Shown piece by piece: positions 1 to 9,295 of a stretch of 64,000 nt of DNA. The notes under the pieces are model-generated. The model ran no database searches. It worked only from the letters and a program-made list of their open reading frames with translations, and was not told the DNA's origin. Origin of the DNA: Burkholderia sp. Bp8992 (GTDB lineage: Bacteria; Pseudomonadota; Gammaproteobacteria; Burkholderiales; Burkholderiaceae); assembly GCF_003853705.1 (NCBI RefSeq), contig NZ_QTQI01000012.1:124001-188000 (forward strand), written 5' to 3'. The translations under genes were made by a program, and so were the position numbers. Position 1 is the first letter of the stretch; each line of letters begins with the position of its first letter.

Positions 1-407
1 GCGAGAGCGCGGAACTCGTGCGGCGCGCGCGGCTCTTCATCGGGCCCGACACCGGCGCGACGCACGTCGCGGCCGCGACGGGCACCGACACGATCGCGCT
101 GTTCGGCCCGTCCGACCCCGTGCGCTGGGGGCCGTGGCCGCAGCACTGGCCCGCGACCGAGAACCCCTGGCCGTTGCGCGGCTCGGGGCGGCACGGGAAC
201 GTGTGGCTGCTGCAGGGGGCGGGCGATTGCGTGCCGTGCCGGCACGAAGGCTGCGAGCGCAAAGTCGACAGCCGCAGCGACTGCCTCGCCAATCTCGGCG
301 CGCAGCGCGTGAAGGCCGCGGCGGCCGACATGCTCGGGCTGAATCCGCCCGGTGCGGCGGATGCCGTCGTCGACACGTCGCGGCTGCATCGCGCCCGGTC
401 CGACTGA
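1..407 (+). CDS. Glycosyltransferase family 9 (heptosyltransferase-type), C-terminal part
   Basis: The reading frame is open from the left edge (first whole codon at base 3), so the true start lies outside the window and about 134 C-terminal residues are visible. The stretch [15 protein letters not shown] followed by [15 protein letters not shown] is the nucleotide-sugar-binding signature of the ADP-heptose:LPS heptosyltransferases (GT9, WaaC/WaaF/RfaQ type). A cysteine-rich segment ([13 protein letters not shown]) follows, as in several WaaF-like proteins. Enzymes of this family add heptose or a related sugar to LPS core on the cytoplasmic face of the inner membrane. It is convergent with the O-antigen ligase-like gene, in keeping with an LPS-core locus. 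The acceptor and exact sugar cannot be told from the fragment. Confidence 0.85.
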   Translation, partial: ESAELVRRARLFIGPDTGATHVAAATGTDTIALFGPSDPVRWGPWPQHWPATENPWPLRGSGRHGNVWLLQGAGDCVPCRHEGCERKVDSRSDCLANLGAQRVKAAAADMLGLNPPGAADAVVDTSRLHRARSD

Positions 408-428
408 CGCGCGGGGGACGCGCGTTTT
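407..428 (+). terminator. Possible terminator after the GT9 gene
   Basis: The repeat ACGCGC (407-412) and GCGCGT (420-425) can form a 6-bp hairpin directly at the stop codon, followed by TTTT. The stem is short, so this is a moderate candidate. It sits between two convergent genes, where a terminator is expected. Confidence 0.35.
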
Positions 429-551
429 CCTGAATTCGAAGGGGAGCAGGGCCGCGACGAGCAGCGCCGACGGCACGCTGCCCGCTCGCGTCGACGCCGG
501 GCTGGCGTCGCTGCCGGAGCCGGCCGACAGCGGAACCCGTGTCGTGGTGCG

Positions 552-1832
552 TTACGCGCTGCGCCGGATCGCCGACGTTTCGCGCGGCAGCGCTTCGCCG
601 CGTTCGCCGCAACCGAGCAGGATGCCGGCCAGCAGCACGATCAGGTGCCCTTCGGCGAAATCGAGCAGCAGCGAGTTCGCGAGACTGCCGATCGCGAAGA
701 TCGCGAGCCACCCGAGCAGCAGGTGCCGTGAGCGCGGATCGAGCGCACGGCTGCCGCGCGCGATCTGCACGATCAGGTTGATGAACAGCAGCAGGCCGAC
801 CGTGCCGAGCTGGACGGCCATCAGCAGGTATTCGTTGTGCGGGTTCGACGTGAGCTGCCCTTCGGCTGCCGTCTTGCCGGCCGTGAGCCGCTCGAATTCG
901 GTTTCGAGGCCGCCCGCGCCGTAGCCGATCACGGGGCGCTGGCGATACAGTTCGAGCCCCTTCTTGTACCACTCGAGACGCAGGCCGGTGGACGTGGCCG
1001 CATCGCTTTGCCGGTACTGCTGCACTTCCGTCACGACCTTCACGAGCCGGCCGTTGTGAACCGTGCACGCGGCGACCACGAGTGCGACGCCGGCGAGTGC
1101 GAATACGCCGGCGGCGAGCCCGGCGCGCAGCGCCGACTGCCGGCGCAGCAGCAGCACGAAACGCACGGCGACGACGAGGATCAGCAGCAGCGCGATGACC
1201 TGCCCCGTGCGTCCTTGCAACATCACGAACACGTTGACGAGCGACCACGCGGCGATGCCCGCGTACGCGACGCGCGACAGCGCCGTGCGGGCCGCCAGCG
1301 CGAGATCGGCGGCCTGGTAGAACAGCAGCGCGCCGAACATGCCGGCGGCGATATGGTTCTTGAACACCCACGCGCGCGACAACGGCAGATCGGACGCGTG
1401 CGCGGGCCCGATCGCGGTCAGCCCGAGATAGTTGGTCGTCGACAGCAGCAGGATCACGCACAGCGTGCCGAACCAGCAGCGCTGCACGATCGGCGCCCAG
1501 TTCGAATGACGGAACGCGAGCACGGCAAACGGCAGCAACAGCAGCTTGTCGTACTTGGCGACCCAGCTCCACGCCTTGCCGTGCGGCGCGACCGTGTACG
1601 TGATGCTGACGGCGAGCGCCGCGAGGATCAGCAGCGCGGCGAGCGACGCCTGATCGGTGACGAGCGAGCGCAGGTCGCGCCAGAATTCGGGGGAGATCAC
1701 GAGCGCGGCGGCGAACAGCCCGCAGAACACGTTGGTCAGCGCGGTCGAGACGGGCACCATGCAGAGCGCGGCGACGGCGAATGCACGGGCGGCGGTCAGG
1801 CGCCGCGAGGCGGGAGCGGAAAACGATAGCAT
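552..1832 (-). CDS. O-antigen ligase / polymerase family membrane protein
   Basis: A 426-residue polytopic protein with about ten to twelve hydrophobic segments and a large loop before the last helices. The loop carries NPHNEYL with His332, which matches the conserved catalytic histidine motif of the WaaL O-antigen ligase family (Wzy_C domain). WaaL moves undecaprenyl-linked O polysaccharide onto lipid A-core on the periplasmic face. I chose the ATG at 1832; an upstream start at 1889 would add an unconvincing polar stretch before the first helix. It lies next to two GT2 genes and msbA, so a role in LPS or another surface glycan is likely. It could also be a polymerase or a ligase for a different glycan, since burkholderias often hold more than one member of the family. 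Confidence 0.8.
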   Translation of the reverse strand: MLSFSAPASRRLTAARAFAVAALCMVPVSTALTNVFCGLFAAALVISPEFWRDLRSLVTDQASLAALLILAALAVSITYTVAPHGKAWSWVAKYDKLLLLPFAVLAFRHSNWAPIVQRCWFGTLCVILLLSTTNYLGLTAIGPAHASDLPLSRAWVFKNHIAAGMFGALLFYQAADLALAARTALSRVAYAGIAAWSLVNVFVMLQGRTGQVIALLLILVVAVRFVLLLRRQSALRAGLAAGVFALAGVALVVAACTVHNGRLVKVVTEVQQYRQSDAATSTGLRLEWYKKGLELYRQRPVIGYGAGGLETEFERLTAGKTAAEGQLTSNPHNEYLLMAVQLGTVGLLLFINLIVQIARGSRALDPRSRHLLLGWLAIFAIGSLANSLLLDFAEGHLIVLLAGILLGCGERGEALPRETSAIRRSA

Positions 1833-1965
1833 CGGAACCTGTCGAATGGACGAATGCGGCTTGCCGGCATCGTGCGGCGCGCCGCGCATCCCGGCGGGAG
1901 ATCCGGGACGAACGGCGCAGTATACGCGAAGCAGGACAGGTTTCTGTGTCGTTTTCGGGGCTCGA

Positions 1966-2808
1966 TCAGCTGAAGGCGCGCTTGATCCGCGAGCGCAGCA
2001 GCGCGCGCTTCAGGCGGCCTTCCACGGCCGGCGTCGCGAGTGCGATTTGCGGGCCGGCCGGCTCGCCGCGATGCAGGTAGTAGCGGTCGAACGTCGCCTG
2101 GGTCATGCCCCATTTGTTGAGAAACTGGCGGCGACCGTCGTTCTTGACGATCTTGCCCGTGCTCTTCTGCTGGAAGTGGTAGACGAGGCTGTCGCCGACG
2201 CCGAGGAAGATCCGGCAGCCGGCGTCCCAGAATTTCATCGAGAAGTCGTTGTCGCTGCTCATGCCGGGCGACAGCTCGCTGCTGTAGCCGCCGATGCGGT
2301 TCCACCAGTCGCGGTGCACGAGCGTCGGCGGCCAGGTCGATCCGAGCCAGTCCGCGCGTGCGAGCTTCGGCGTCGCCGCGACGAGGCCCGCCGCGTCGAA
2401 CTGCTCGGCGTCGCGGCCGAAATTGCTGACGACGACGCACGGGTTGCGCGTGTCGACCGGCTCGACCATCGTGCCCGACAGCATGAAGAGGTCGGTCGGC
2501 ATCTGTTCGATGCGGCGCACGAGCGCCGCGTCCCAGCCTGGGCAGCAGTACATGTCGTCGTTCATGTAGACGACGTAGTCGCGCGTCGCACGCGCGGCGG
2601 CCCAGTTCACTGCATGGCAGATGCCGATGTTGGCCGGCGACGCGGTGTGCTCGATGCCTTCGCTGCGTACCCAGTCGAGCGTGCCGTCCGAGCCGTCGTT
2701 CACGTGCACGATGACCTGGTGGTCATGGGCGGAATGGCGGCGCAGGCTGTCGACGACGAGCTTGAGGTACGGCAGGTTGTTCCAGGTCGGAATGATGATG
2801 GAGAACAT
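1966..2808 (-). CDS. Family 2 glycosyltransferase (GT-A fold)
   Basis: A 280-residue cytosolic protein that begins with the GT2 nucleotide-binding strand (FSIIIPTWNN) and has the metal and nucleotide-sugar motif MNDDMYC at residues 82-88, in the place of the usual DXD. A later SSDNDFSMKFWDAG region probably supplies the catalytic acid, and the C-terminus is basic, as is common for membrane-associated LPS transferases. It lies in the same direction as the O-antigen ligase-like gene, 133 bases away, and the WaaE-like gene, so it probably adds a core sugar. The donor and acceptor are not identifiable. The family call is firm and the specific function is not. Confidence 0.8.
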   Translation of the reverse strand: MFSIIIPTWNNLPYLKLVVDSLRRHSAHDHQVIVHVNDGSDGTLDWVRSEGIEHTASPANIGICHAVNWAAARATRDYVVYMNDDMYCCPGWDAALVRRIEQMPTDLFMLSGTMVEPVDTRNPCVVVSNFGRDAEQFDAAGLVAATPKLARADWLGSTWPPTLVHRDWWNRIGGYSSELSPGMSSDNDFSMKFWDAGCRIFLGVGDSLVYHFQQKSTGKIVKNDGRRQFLNKWGMTQATFDRYYLHRGEPAGPQIALATPAVEGRLKRALLRSRIKRAFS

Positions 2809-2940
2809 GGCGGTCGGAGTCGGTGGTCGTCGTGGCGGGCGGCGCGCGGCGGCGCCTCTCGGGCGGGCTCGCGCGGCGCGGGCAGCCCGGCATTGTAACG
2901 CCGGGCCGCGCGCGCGCCGGCGGTGCGCGGGGCGGGCGGC

Positions 2941-3693
2941 TCAGCGCGCGGCTTCGTGGCCGAGTTTCAGGAAGCGGTAATACACGGTTTCCGCGTTGAA
3001 CACGGCGATCATGAAGCCGGCGCGGCCGTCGAGGAACCCGCGCCGCAGCACGTAGGTCCGCACGAACGCCCATGCGCCGCGTGCGACCGCCTTGCCGAAG
3101 CCGCCGCGCTGGCCGGCCGCGCGGCGCTGGCGCGCGCCGGCCGTCGAATACGCGTCGAGCTTGCGCACGACGGTTTCGAAGTCCTCGTACGAATAGTGCA
3201 TCAGCTTGCCGGCCAGGCGCTGCGCGGCGCCGTCGAACACGAGGCGCTCATGCACGAGGTCGTCCGAGAACCGCGCGGCGCCGCGCCGGAACAGGCGCGG
3301 CACCCAGTCCGGATACCAGCCGCTGTGATGGATCCACTGGCCGCAGAAGCTCGACAGCCGGTCGACCGCATAGACCTTCGCGGCCGGCGTGCGGATCGTG
3401 TCGCGGATCGACTGCGCGAGCTCCGCGGTGACGACTTCGTCGGTATCGAGCGACAGGATCCAGTCGGTGCCGAGCGCGTCGAGCGCGCGGTTCTTCTGCG
3501 GGCCGAAGCCCGGCCAGTCGCGCTCGACGATCACGCGCGCGCCGTGCGCCTGCGCGATCGCGACGGTATCGTCGGTGCTGCCGCCGTCGATGACGACGAC
3601 ATCGTCGGCGAACGACAGCGCATCGAGGCACTGCGCGAGCCGGGCGGACGCGTTGAGGGCGATGAGGGCGACGCCGAGGGAGGGTTCAGCCAT
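2941..3693 (-). CDS. waaE: LPS core glycosyltransferase, WaaE/KdtX type (GT2)
   Basis: A 250-residue GT2 enzyme. It starts with GVALIALNASARLAQCL, has VVVIDGGSTDDT at about residues 32-43, and carries the metal-binding DTD at 83-85 in ILSLDTDE. The run DWPGFGPQKNRALD and the aromatic C-terminal part (HYSYEDFETVVRKLDAYS) are typical of WaaE/KdtX proteins, which transfer glucose by a beta-1,4 linkage to the inner-core heptose. The gene precedes the GT2 and O-antigen ligase-like genes on the same strand and diverges from msbA across 195 bases. The gene symbol rests on family resemblance and locus, so the exact linkage in this organism is inferred. Confidence 0.75.
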   Translation of the reverse strand: MAEPSLGVALIALNASARLAQCLDALSFADDVVVIDGGSTDDTVAIAQAHGARVIVERDWPGFGPQKNRALDALGTDWILSLDTDEVVTAELAQSIRDTIRTPAAKVYAVDRLSSFCGQWIHHSGWYPDWVPRLFRRGAARFSDDLVHERLVFDGAAQRLAGKLMHYSYEDFETVVRKLDAYSTAGARQRRAAGQRGGFGKAVARGAWAFVRTYVLRRGFLDGRAGFMIAVFNAETVYYRFLKLGHEAAR

Positions 3694-3793
3694 GAAATCG
3701 TCGGAAAGGCGGAGAAAACGGTGAGCGGCAGTATACCCGCGGCCCGGCCGCCGGCCGCATCGGCCATGCCCGTGCCGGCGGGGGCGGTGCGGC

Positions 3794-3799
3794 TATAAT
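3794..3799 (+). promoter_or_regulatory. Candidate -10 box for msbA
   Basis: A perfect TATAAT sits 89 bases before the msbA start in the divergent intergenic region, with no clear -35 partner. A short inverted repeat (CCGCCCG with CGGGCGG) lies within the transcribed leader at about 3819-3846. In this GC-rich DNA an exact TATAAT is rare by chance, so it is a reasonable promoter candidate. Confidence 0.45.
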
Positions 3800-3888
3800 G
3801 TTGGGCCCTTTTAGGCATCCGCCCGACGGGGGCGAACTCCCGGGCGGCCACGCGCCGGGCGCCGCATCGCGGCTCAAGAAGGATTGCC

Positions 3889-5670
3889 TTGGAAACCCAG
3901 AACACACTTCGCAAACCGATGGACGGCACCGGCACCTCGCCGGTCACGGTCCTCAAGCGCCTGTGGCCGTACATCCGGCCGCTGATCGGCATCGTGGTGC
4001 TCGCCGTGATGACGATGGGCGTCGTCGCGGCCACCGAAGCCGGTATCCCGGCGCTGCTCAAGCCGCTGCTCGACCACGGCTTCGGCTCGCACGGCAGCGA
4101 CAGCGCGAAATGGTACGTGCCGATCGCGGTGATCGGCCTCGCGCTCGTGCGCGGCGTGTCGCAGTACACGTCGAACTACCTGCTCAACTACGTATCGAAC
4201 CGCATCCTGCTGCAACTGCGGCTCGAGATGTTCCAGCGGATGCTCCACACCGGCGCGTCGTTCTTCCAGCGCGAAACCGCGAGCACGGTGATCAACGCGA
4301 TCGTGTTCGAAGTCAACCAGATCCTGTCGGTGCTGACCGGCGTGATGGTGACGCTCGTGCGCGACTCGCTGACCGTGATCTTCCTGCTCGGCTACCTGTT
4401 CTACCTGAACTGGCGGCTCACGCTGATCGTCGCGGTGATCCTGCCGGGCATCGGCTGGCTCGTCAGCAAGATCAACCGCCGCCTGCGGCGCCTGAACCGC
4501 GAGCACCAGACGCTCACCAACGAGCTGTCGTACATCGTCGAGGAGACGGTCGGCGGCTACAAGGTCGTCAAGGTGCACAACGGCGAAGCGTACGAAATGG
4601 ATCGCTTCACGACGATGAGCAAGCGCCTGCGCGGCTACGCGATGCGCATGACGATCTCGGGCGGCCTCGCGCAGCCGCTCACGCAGTTCCTCGCGTCGAT
4701 CGCGCTCGCGGTCGTGATCACGATCGCGGTCGTCCAGTCGTCGAACGACCAGACGACGGTCGGCGGCTTCGTCGCGTTCGTCACGTCGATGCTGCTGGTG
4801 ATCTCGCCGCTCAAGCACCTGATCGACGTCAACCAGCCGCTGCAGCGCGGGATGACGGCCGCCGAGCTGATCTTCGGGCTGATCGACGAGCCGGCCGAAC
4901 CGCAAGGCGGCGGCCGGCCGCTGCCGCACGCGCGCGGCGAGATCGAATTCCGCAACGTGTCGTTCGACTATGGCGCGGCCGAGCGGCCGACGCTCGACCG
5001 CATCTCGTTCAAGGTCGCGCCGGGTGAAATGATCGCGCTGGCCGGCCCGTCCGGCAGCGGCAAGACGACGCTCGTGAACCTGCTGCCGCGCTTCTTCGAC
5101 CCGACCGACGGTGCGATCCTGGTCGACGGCGTGCCGGTTTCCGACTACGACCTTCATGCGCTGCGCAGCCAGATGGCGATGGTCAGCCAGGACGTCGTGC
5201 TGTTCAACGACACGATCGCGGCGAACGTCGCGTACGGGCAGACGCCCGATCGCGCGCGCGTGCAGGCCGCGCTCGAGGCCGCCAATCTCGCCGATGCAGT
5301 CGCCGCGATGCCCGACGGGCTCGACACGCTCGTCGGCGGCAACGGGATGCGATTGTCCGGCGGCCAGCGCCAGCGGCTCGCGATCGCGCGCGCGATCTAC
5401 AAGGACGCGCCGATCCTGATCCTCGACGAAGCGACGTCGGCACTCGATTCGGAATCGGAGCGCCACGTGCAGGCGGCGCTCGAACGGCTGATGGAAGGCC
5501 GCACGACGCTCGTGATCGCGCACCGGCTGTCGACGATCGAGCGCGCGGACCGCATCCTCGTGCTCGAGGCCGGCAAGATCGTCGAGGAGGGCAGCCACGA
5601 TGAACTGCTGCGCCACGGCGGCCTCTACGCGCACCTGCACCGGATCCAGTACCAGCAGCAGGCGGCTTGA
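3889..5670 (+). CDS. msbA: Lipid A export ABC transporter, permease/ATPase MsbA
   Basis: A 593-residue half-transporter. The first 330 residues hold six membrane helices of the ABC type I exporter fold. The C-terminal nucleotide-binding domain has Walker A GPSGSGKT near residue 387, the signature LSGGQ at 489-493, Walker [13 protein letters not shown] and the switch histidine in VIAHRLST. MsbA homodimers flip lipid A-core across the inner membrane before ligation and export. The chosen start is TTG at 3889, which has AAGGA five bases upstream; an ATG at 3919 is the alternative but lacks a ribosome site. The position next to LPS-core transferases supports the assignment. Confidence 0.93.
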   Translation: METQNTLRKPMDGTGTSPVTVLKRLWPYIRPLIGIVVLAVMTMGVVAATEAGIPALLKPLLDHGFGSHGSDSAKWYVPIAVIGLALVRGVSQYTSNYLLNYVSNRILLQLRLEMFQRMLHTGASFFQRETASTVINAIVFEVNQILSVLTGVMVTLVRDSLTVIFLLGYLFYLNWRLTLIVAVILPGIGWLVSKINRRLRRLNREHQTLTNELSYIVEETVGGYKVVKVHNGEAYEMDRFTTMSKRLRGYAMRMTISGGLAQPLTQFLASIALAVVITIAVVQSSNDQTTVGGFVAFVTSMLLVISPLKHLIDVNQPLQRGMTAAELIFGLIDEPAEPQGGGRPLPHARGEIEFRNVSFDYGAAERPTLDRISFKVAPGEMIALAGPSGSGKTTLVNLLPRFFDPTDGAILVDGVPVSDYDLHALRSQMAMVSQDVVLFNDTIAANVAYGQTPDRARVQAALEAANLADAVAAMPDGLDTLVGGNGMRLSGGQRQRLAIARAIYKDAPILILDEATSALDSESERHVQAALERLMEGRTTLVIAHRLSTIERADRILVLEAGKIVEEGSHDELLRHGGLYAHLHRIQYQQQAA

Positions 5671-5762
5671 CGCGCGGTCATGCGCCAGCGCAGTGCCGTG
5701 TGCTAGTCTCCATCGGGCAGTTCGAGTGTTCGTTCGACGTGACAACACGGAGGGAAAGCACG

Positions 5763-6143
5763 ATGAACAAGATGCACGGGATGGTGCTGGCCGCGGTGAT
5801 CGCGGCCGGTTTCGCCGCGCCGGCCGCGATGGCGCAGGACCACGACAACCACGACGACCACGGCGGCCACGGCATGCAGCGTGGCCACGGCCCGAAACAC
5901 ATGCCGCCCGGCCAGATGCGTCATGAGGACGACGTGCCGCAGCGCTGGGCCGACCAGCCGCGCCGCGAGTGGCACAAGGGCGACCGGCTTCCCCCCGAGT
6001 TCCGCGATCGTCAGTACGTGATCGACGACTGGCGCGGCTATCGCCTGAGCCCGCCGCCGCGCGGCTATCAATGGGTCGGCGTCGGCGGGGATCACCTGCT
6101 GGTGCAGATCGGTTCCGGCATCGTGTTGCGGATCGGCGACTGA
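5763..6143 (+). CDS. RcnB-family small periplasmic protein
   Basis: A 126-residue exported protein. Residues 1-24 are a signal peptide ending AMA, then comes a His/Asp/Met/Pro-rich stretch (about 25-60), and the C-terminal half carries YVIDDWRGYRLSPPPRGYQWVGVGGDHLLV. That last element is the hallmark of the RcnB / anti-virulence regulator CigR-like family. RcnB in E. coli tunes nickel and cobalt export, but many members have no known role. A good ribosome site (GGAGG) lies 10 bases before the ATG. No metal efflux gene is adjacent, so the function is left open. Confidence 0.75.
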   Translation: MNKMHGMVLAAVIAAGFAAPAAMAQDHDNHDDHGGHGMQRGHGPKHMPPGQMRHEDDVPQRWADQPRREWHKGDRLPPEFRDRQYVIDDWRGYRLSPPPRGYQWVGVGGDHLLVQIGSGIVLRIGD

Positions 6144-6207
6144 CCTTGCCGATCGCCCGGCACGTATCGCGATGCCGCGATGCGCGCCGGGCAGCCGGCC
6201 CGCCGCG

Positions 6208-6774
6208 TCACTTCGCTTGCGCGTGGCGGAACCAGCGCCGCTCGATCCTCGACATCACCCAGCACACGCCCAGCGCACACACGGTGCCGAGCGTCACCTC
6301 GCCGAGCCGCATCAGCGGCACATCCCACAGCGGGCCGTTGCCCGGAAACAGCAGCACGATCGTCGCGGTCACGCCGCCGAGCCGTGCCGCGCTGCCGACG
6401 TTCAGGCACCAGCAGCAGACGATCACGACCGCGACCGTGATCGCATACGTGACGAGGCGATCGCCGCCGACCGCCGCGCCCGCGAAGCCGAGCACGCCGC
6501 CGACCATCGCGCCGACGAACTGGTCGCGCGACAGCGACATCGTGTCCGAGTAGTTGTGCTGCGTGACGGCGATCGCGGTGATCGCCGCCCACACGGCCTG
6601 CTCGGTGTGCATCGCACGGCCGATCGCATACGCGAGGCACGCGCTGCAGACGGCCTGGAGCGCCATCAGCCCGCCTTGCGCGAGCCGTTCGCTGAATGAC
6701 AGCCCCTTGAACAGATCGAAGATCGACTGCTGGATCTGCTGGCGGGCTTCGTTGAGTGTCCTGATCGTATCCAT
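6208..6774 (-). CDS. Short FUSC-like inner-membrane protein
   Basis: A 188-residue protein with a short N-terminal helix (QQIQQSIFDLFKGLSF) and about five or six membrane segments. It resembles one membrane module of the FUSC / aromatic acid exporter (AaeB, YccS) superfamily: motifs such as WAAITAIAVTQHNYSDTMSLSRDQFVGAMVGGVLG match the FUSC core. Full AaeB-type exporters are over 600 residues, so this is a compact one-module version. It lies 41 bases downstream of the MFS gene on the same strand and may be co-transcribed. The substrate is unknown. Confidence 0.65.
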   Translation of the reverse strand: MDTIRTLNEARQQIQQSIFDLFKGLSFSERLAQGGLMALQAVCSACLAYAIGRAMHTEQAVWAAITAIAVTQHNYSDTMSLSRDQFVGAMVGGVLGFAGAAVGGDRLVTYAITVAVVIVCCWCLNVGSAARLGGVTATIVLLFPGNGPLWDVPLMRLGEVTLGTVCALGVCWVMSRIERRWFRHAQAK

Positions 6775-6815
6775 CGTGAGTCGGCCAAGAAGCGGGTAAC
6801 GGCGGCGCGCCGCGT

Positions 6816-8078
6816 TCAGTGCGCCTGTTCGGGCGATGCGGCAGCCGGTTCGTCGGCCGCCGTGTCGCCGTTCTCGACGCGTGTTTCGGGCATCACGAGC
6901 CAGACCAGCAGCACCGCGAGCGCGCCGGCGCCCGCGAGCCCGAAGAAGCTGACCGCGTTGCCGAAGTGATCGGCGACGTAGCCGGCGGCGGCCGTGCTGA
7001 GCGTCGCGCCGATCCCGGCCGCGAGCCCGAACAGCCCGATGCACAGGTTGTAGCGGCCCTTGCCGCCCGCGACGTCGGCCGCGATCAGCGGCAGCATCAC
7101 GCCGAACACGGCCGCGCTGATGCCGTCGAGCATCTGTACCGGCACGAGCAGGTACGGGCTGCTCACGCCGGCGAACAGCAGCGCGCGCACCGGCAGCGCG
7201 GAGAAGCCGAGCAGCAGGATCGGCCGGCGCCCCCAGCGTTGCGCGGAGCGGCCGACCCACGGCGACAGCATCGCGACGATCGCCTGCGGCACGATGATGC
7301 ACGCGGCGATCACGAGCTGCACGTTTTCGCCCATCCCGGCCGTGACTTCGCCGGCCGCGAGGTTCAGCATCGCCGCGTTCGACAGGTGGAACAGCACGAC
7401 GCACGCCGCGAAGATCAGCATCCGGCGGTCGCGCAGCAGCTCGAGCAGCGTCTCGCGTTCGCCGGCTTCGTCGTGGTGATCGTCGGGCCTCGACGACTGC
7501 GGGATCACTTCGTGGGTCGGCTGGATCATCGCGAGCGCGAACAGTGCGGGCAGCGCCAGCACGGCGGTCAGCCAGAACACCGCGCGCGCGGAGAAGTATT
7601 CGCCGGTGAGCCCCATCAGGCCCGCCGCGACCGCGCTGCCGATCGAGGCCCAGCGCGCATTGCGGCCGAGCCGGTCGCCGAGGTCGGCGCGGCCGACCAG
7701 CGAGAACGAGATGGCGGCCATCGCCGGCACGAGCATGCAGCTCGCGAAGCCGTGGAACACCTCGGCGGCGATCACCGGCACGATCGTCGGGCTCGACGCG
7801 AGCAGCACCGCGGACAGGATGATGGCCGCGATCGCCCAGGCGGCCGCGCCTTTCTTGTTCTTCAGCGCGTCGACGGCCGCGCCGCCCGGCACCTGGCTGA
7901 CCATCGCGCTGATCGTGCCGATCGACAGCACCATGCCGATTTCACCCTGCGTCCACTTGTGCGACGCGAGGTAGGACGCGATGAACGGGCCGAACCCGGT
8001 CTGCACGTTTGCAACGAAGAAGTTGAGCCAGTCGAGGGACCGCAGGCTGCGAACGCTGACGGAATGCTTGATCGTCAT
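6816..8078 (-). CDS. Major facilitator superfamily transporter
   Basis: A 420-residue protein with twelve predicted membrane helices in two halves, joined by a charged central loop (about residues 195-220, rich in D, H and E). It has MFS-type loop motifs such as DRLGRNARW and GRSAQRWGRRPILLLGF. The start ATG overlaps the last codon of the upstream lipoprotein gene by four bases (ATGA), so the two are probably translationally coupled. The substrate cannot be inferred from sequence; relatives are usually annotated only as MFS. Confidence 0.85.
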   Translation of the reverse strand: MTIKHSVSVRSLRSLDWLNFFVANVQTGFGPFIASYLASHKWTQGEIGMVLSIGTISAMVSQVPGGAAVDALKNKKGAAAWAIAAIILSAVLLASSPTIVPVIAAEVFHGFASCMLVPAMAAISFSLVGRADLGDRLGRNARWASIGSAVAAGLMGLTGEYFSARAVFWLTAVLALPALFALAMIQPTHEVIPQSSRPDDHHDEAGERETLLELLRDRRMLIFAACVVLFHLSNAAMLNLAAGEVTAGMGENVQLVIAACIIVPQAIVAMLSPWVGRSAQRWGRRPILLLGFSALPVRALLFAGVSSPYLLVPVQMLDGISAAVFGVMLPLIAADVAGGKGRYNLCIGLFGLAAGIGATLSTAAAGYVADHFGNAVSFFGLAGAGALAVLLVWLVMPETRVENGDTAADEPAAASPEQAH

Positions 8079-9037
8079 CGGGTGGCACTCGCAGATGAAG
8101 CCGGGGCCGGGGCAACGGGCGGGAAGACCGCGACGATCGGCTTGTCGGCCGCGTAGGGCGGCGATGCCTTGATCTGCGCGTCGTTCAGGTCCAGCTGCGG
8201 GTGCAGCGCCTTGTCGCGCGTGACGAAGCGCAGTGCGCCCCAGCTCGCGGCGATCGAACGGCGGTCGGTATTGACGAGGCCGCCGAGGTCGAGCACGACG
8301 GCCTGCGGCTGCGCGGCGCGGTCGATCAGCACGTCGACGATGCGGCCGATCTTCGTGCCGTTCGGGCGCTCGACGTCGCTGTCGAGCATCGGCAGCCGCG
8401 TCGCGGGCGAGGCCGCGGCCGAACCCGACAGCGGCACGGCCTTCGGCCGCGCGGCCGGCGGCAGGTCGCCCGACGGCACGTCGAGCACGATCGGCTCCTG
8501 TTTGCCGCCCGGCGTGAAGCGGAACACGTTCCACGGGAAGATGACCTTGCGGTCGCCGACGCCCATGAAACCCTGCAGGTTGACGATCATCTCGCGCGGC
8601 TTGCCGCTCGCATCGGTCACCATGTCGACCGCGCGGCCGATCACCTTGCCGTTGCGGCGCGCGACTTCGCTGTCGAGCAGCGCATGGATCTGGGTGCGGT
8701 CGAGCGGGCGCGTCGCGACGATCGGCGGGGGCGGAGGCGGCGCAGGCGTCGGTGTTTCGGGGTGCTGCACGGGTTTCGGCCGCGTCACTTCGCGGTGCGG
8801 CTTCTTCGGCGCTTCCGGCGCCTCCGGTTGCGTCGGCGCCGGCACGGGCGGCATCGTCAGCGGCTCGCCGGCGGTTTCCTCGACAGGCTCGACGAGCGCC
8901 TCGCTGATCGGCGCGGGCGGGTTCTGGACCGGCAGCAGCCCGCAGCCGGACAGCAACGCGACGGCGACGAGAATCAGGAAGACCGTCGAGGACGGCAACG
9001 ACTTGCGGGATGCGGGAAACGGGAGTCCGCCGCTCAT
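8075..9037 (-). CDS. PRC-barrel domain lipoprotein
   Basis: A 320-residue secreted protein. A hydrophobic segment ends with the lipobox LLSGC, placing the lipidated cysteine at residue 32. A long Pro/Glu/Thr-rich linker follows (about 35-108). Two PRC-barrel-like units then occur, near 115-170 (VARRNGKVIGRAVDMVTDASGKPREMIV) and near 210-270 (VERPNGTKIGRIVDVLIDRAAQPQAVV). PRC barrels are small beta barrels that bind partners or RNA; here an envelope role is implied by the lipobox. I chose the ATG at 9037, which follows GGAGTGAG, over a GTG two codons earlier. The four-base overlap with the MFS gene suggests one functional unit. Confidence 0.75.
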   Translation of the reverse strand: MSGGLPFPASRKSLPSSTVFLILVAVALLSGCGLLPVQNPPAPISEALVEPVEETAGEPLTMPPVPAPTQPEAPEAPKKPHREVTRPKPVQHPETPTPAPPPPPPIVATRPLDRTQIHALLDSEVARRNGKVIGRAVDMVTDASGKPREMIVNLQGFMGVGDRKVIFPWNVFRFTPGGKQEPIVLDVPSGDLPPAARPKAVPLSGSAAASPATRLPMLDSDVERPNGTKIGRIVDVLIDRAAQPQAVVLDLGGLVNTDRRSIAASWGALRFVTRDKALHPQLDLNDAQIKASPPYAADKPIVAVFPPVAPAPASSASATR

Positions 9038-9295
9038 TGACACTCACTCCATGGGTCGGGGGCGGCCCGAGGGCACGCGGCTGGCGATGGATGGCGGGTG
9101 CGGGCGGCGCACCACGCGAGGTGAGAGTTTAACGTGTCTTGCTTTCAGGACCGATTTCGATGGCCGGTTGCAGGCGGACTGTGGGGAAAAGGTAGGGATC
9201 GGAGGGGGCGGGCGCGGCCGGATGCGCCCCGGGGAGGGTTGCAGCCGCGGCGCCCGATCGTCGGTGACGATGCGGGCGCCGCGTCTTCGAGCGGC

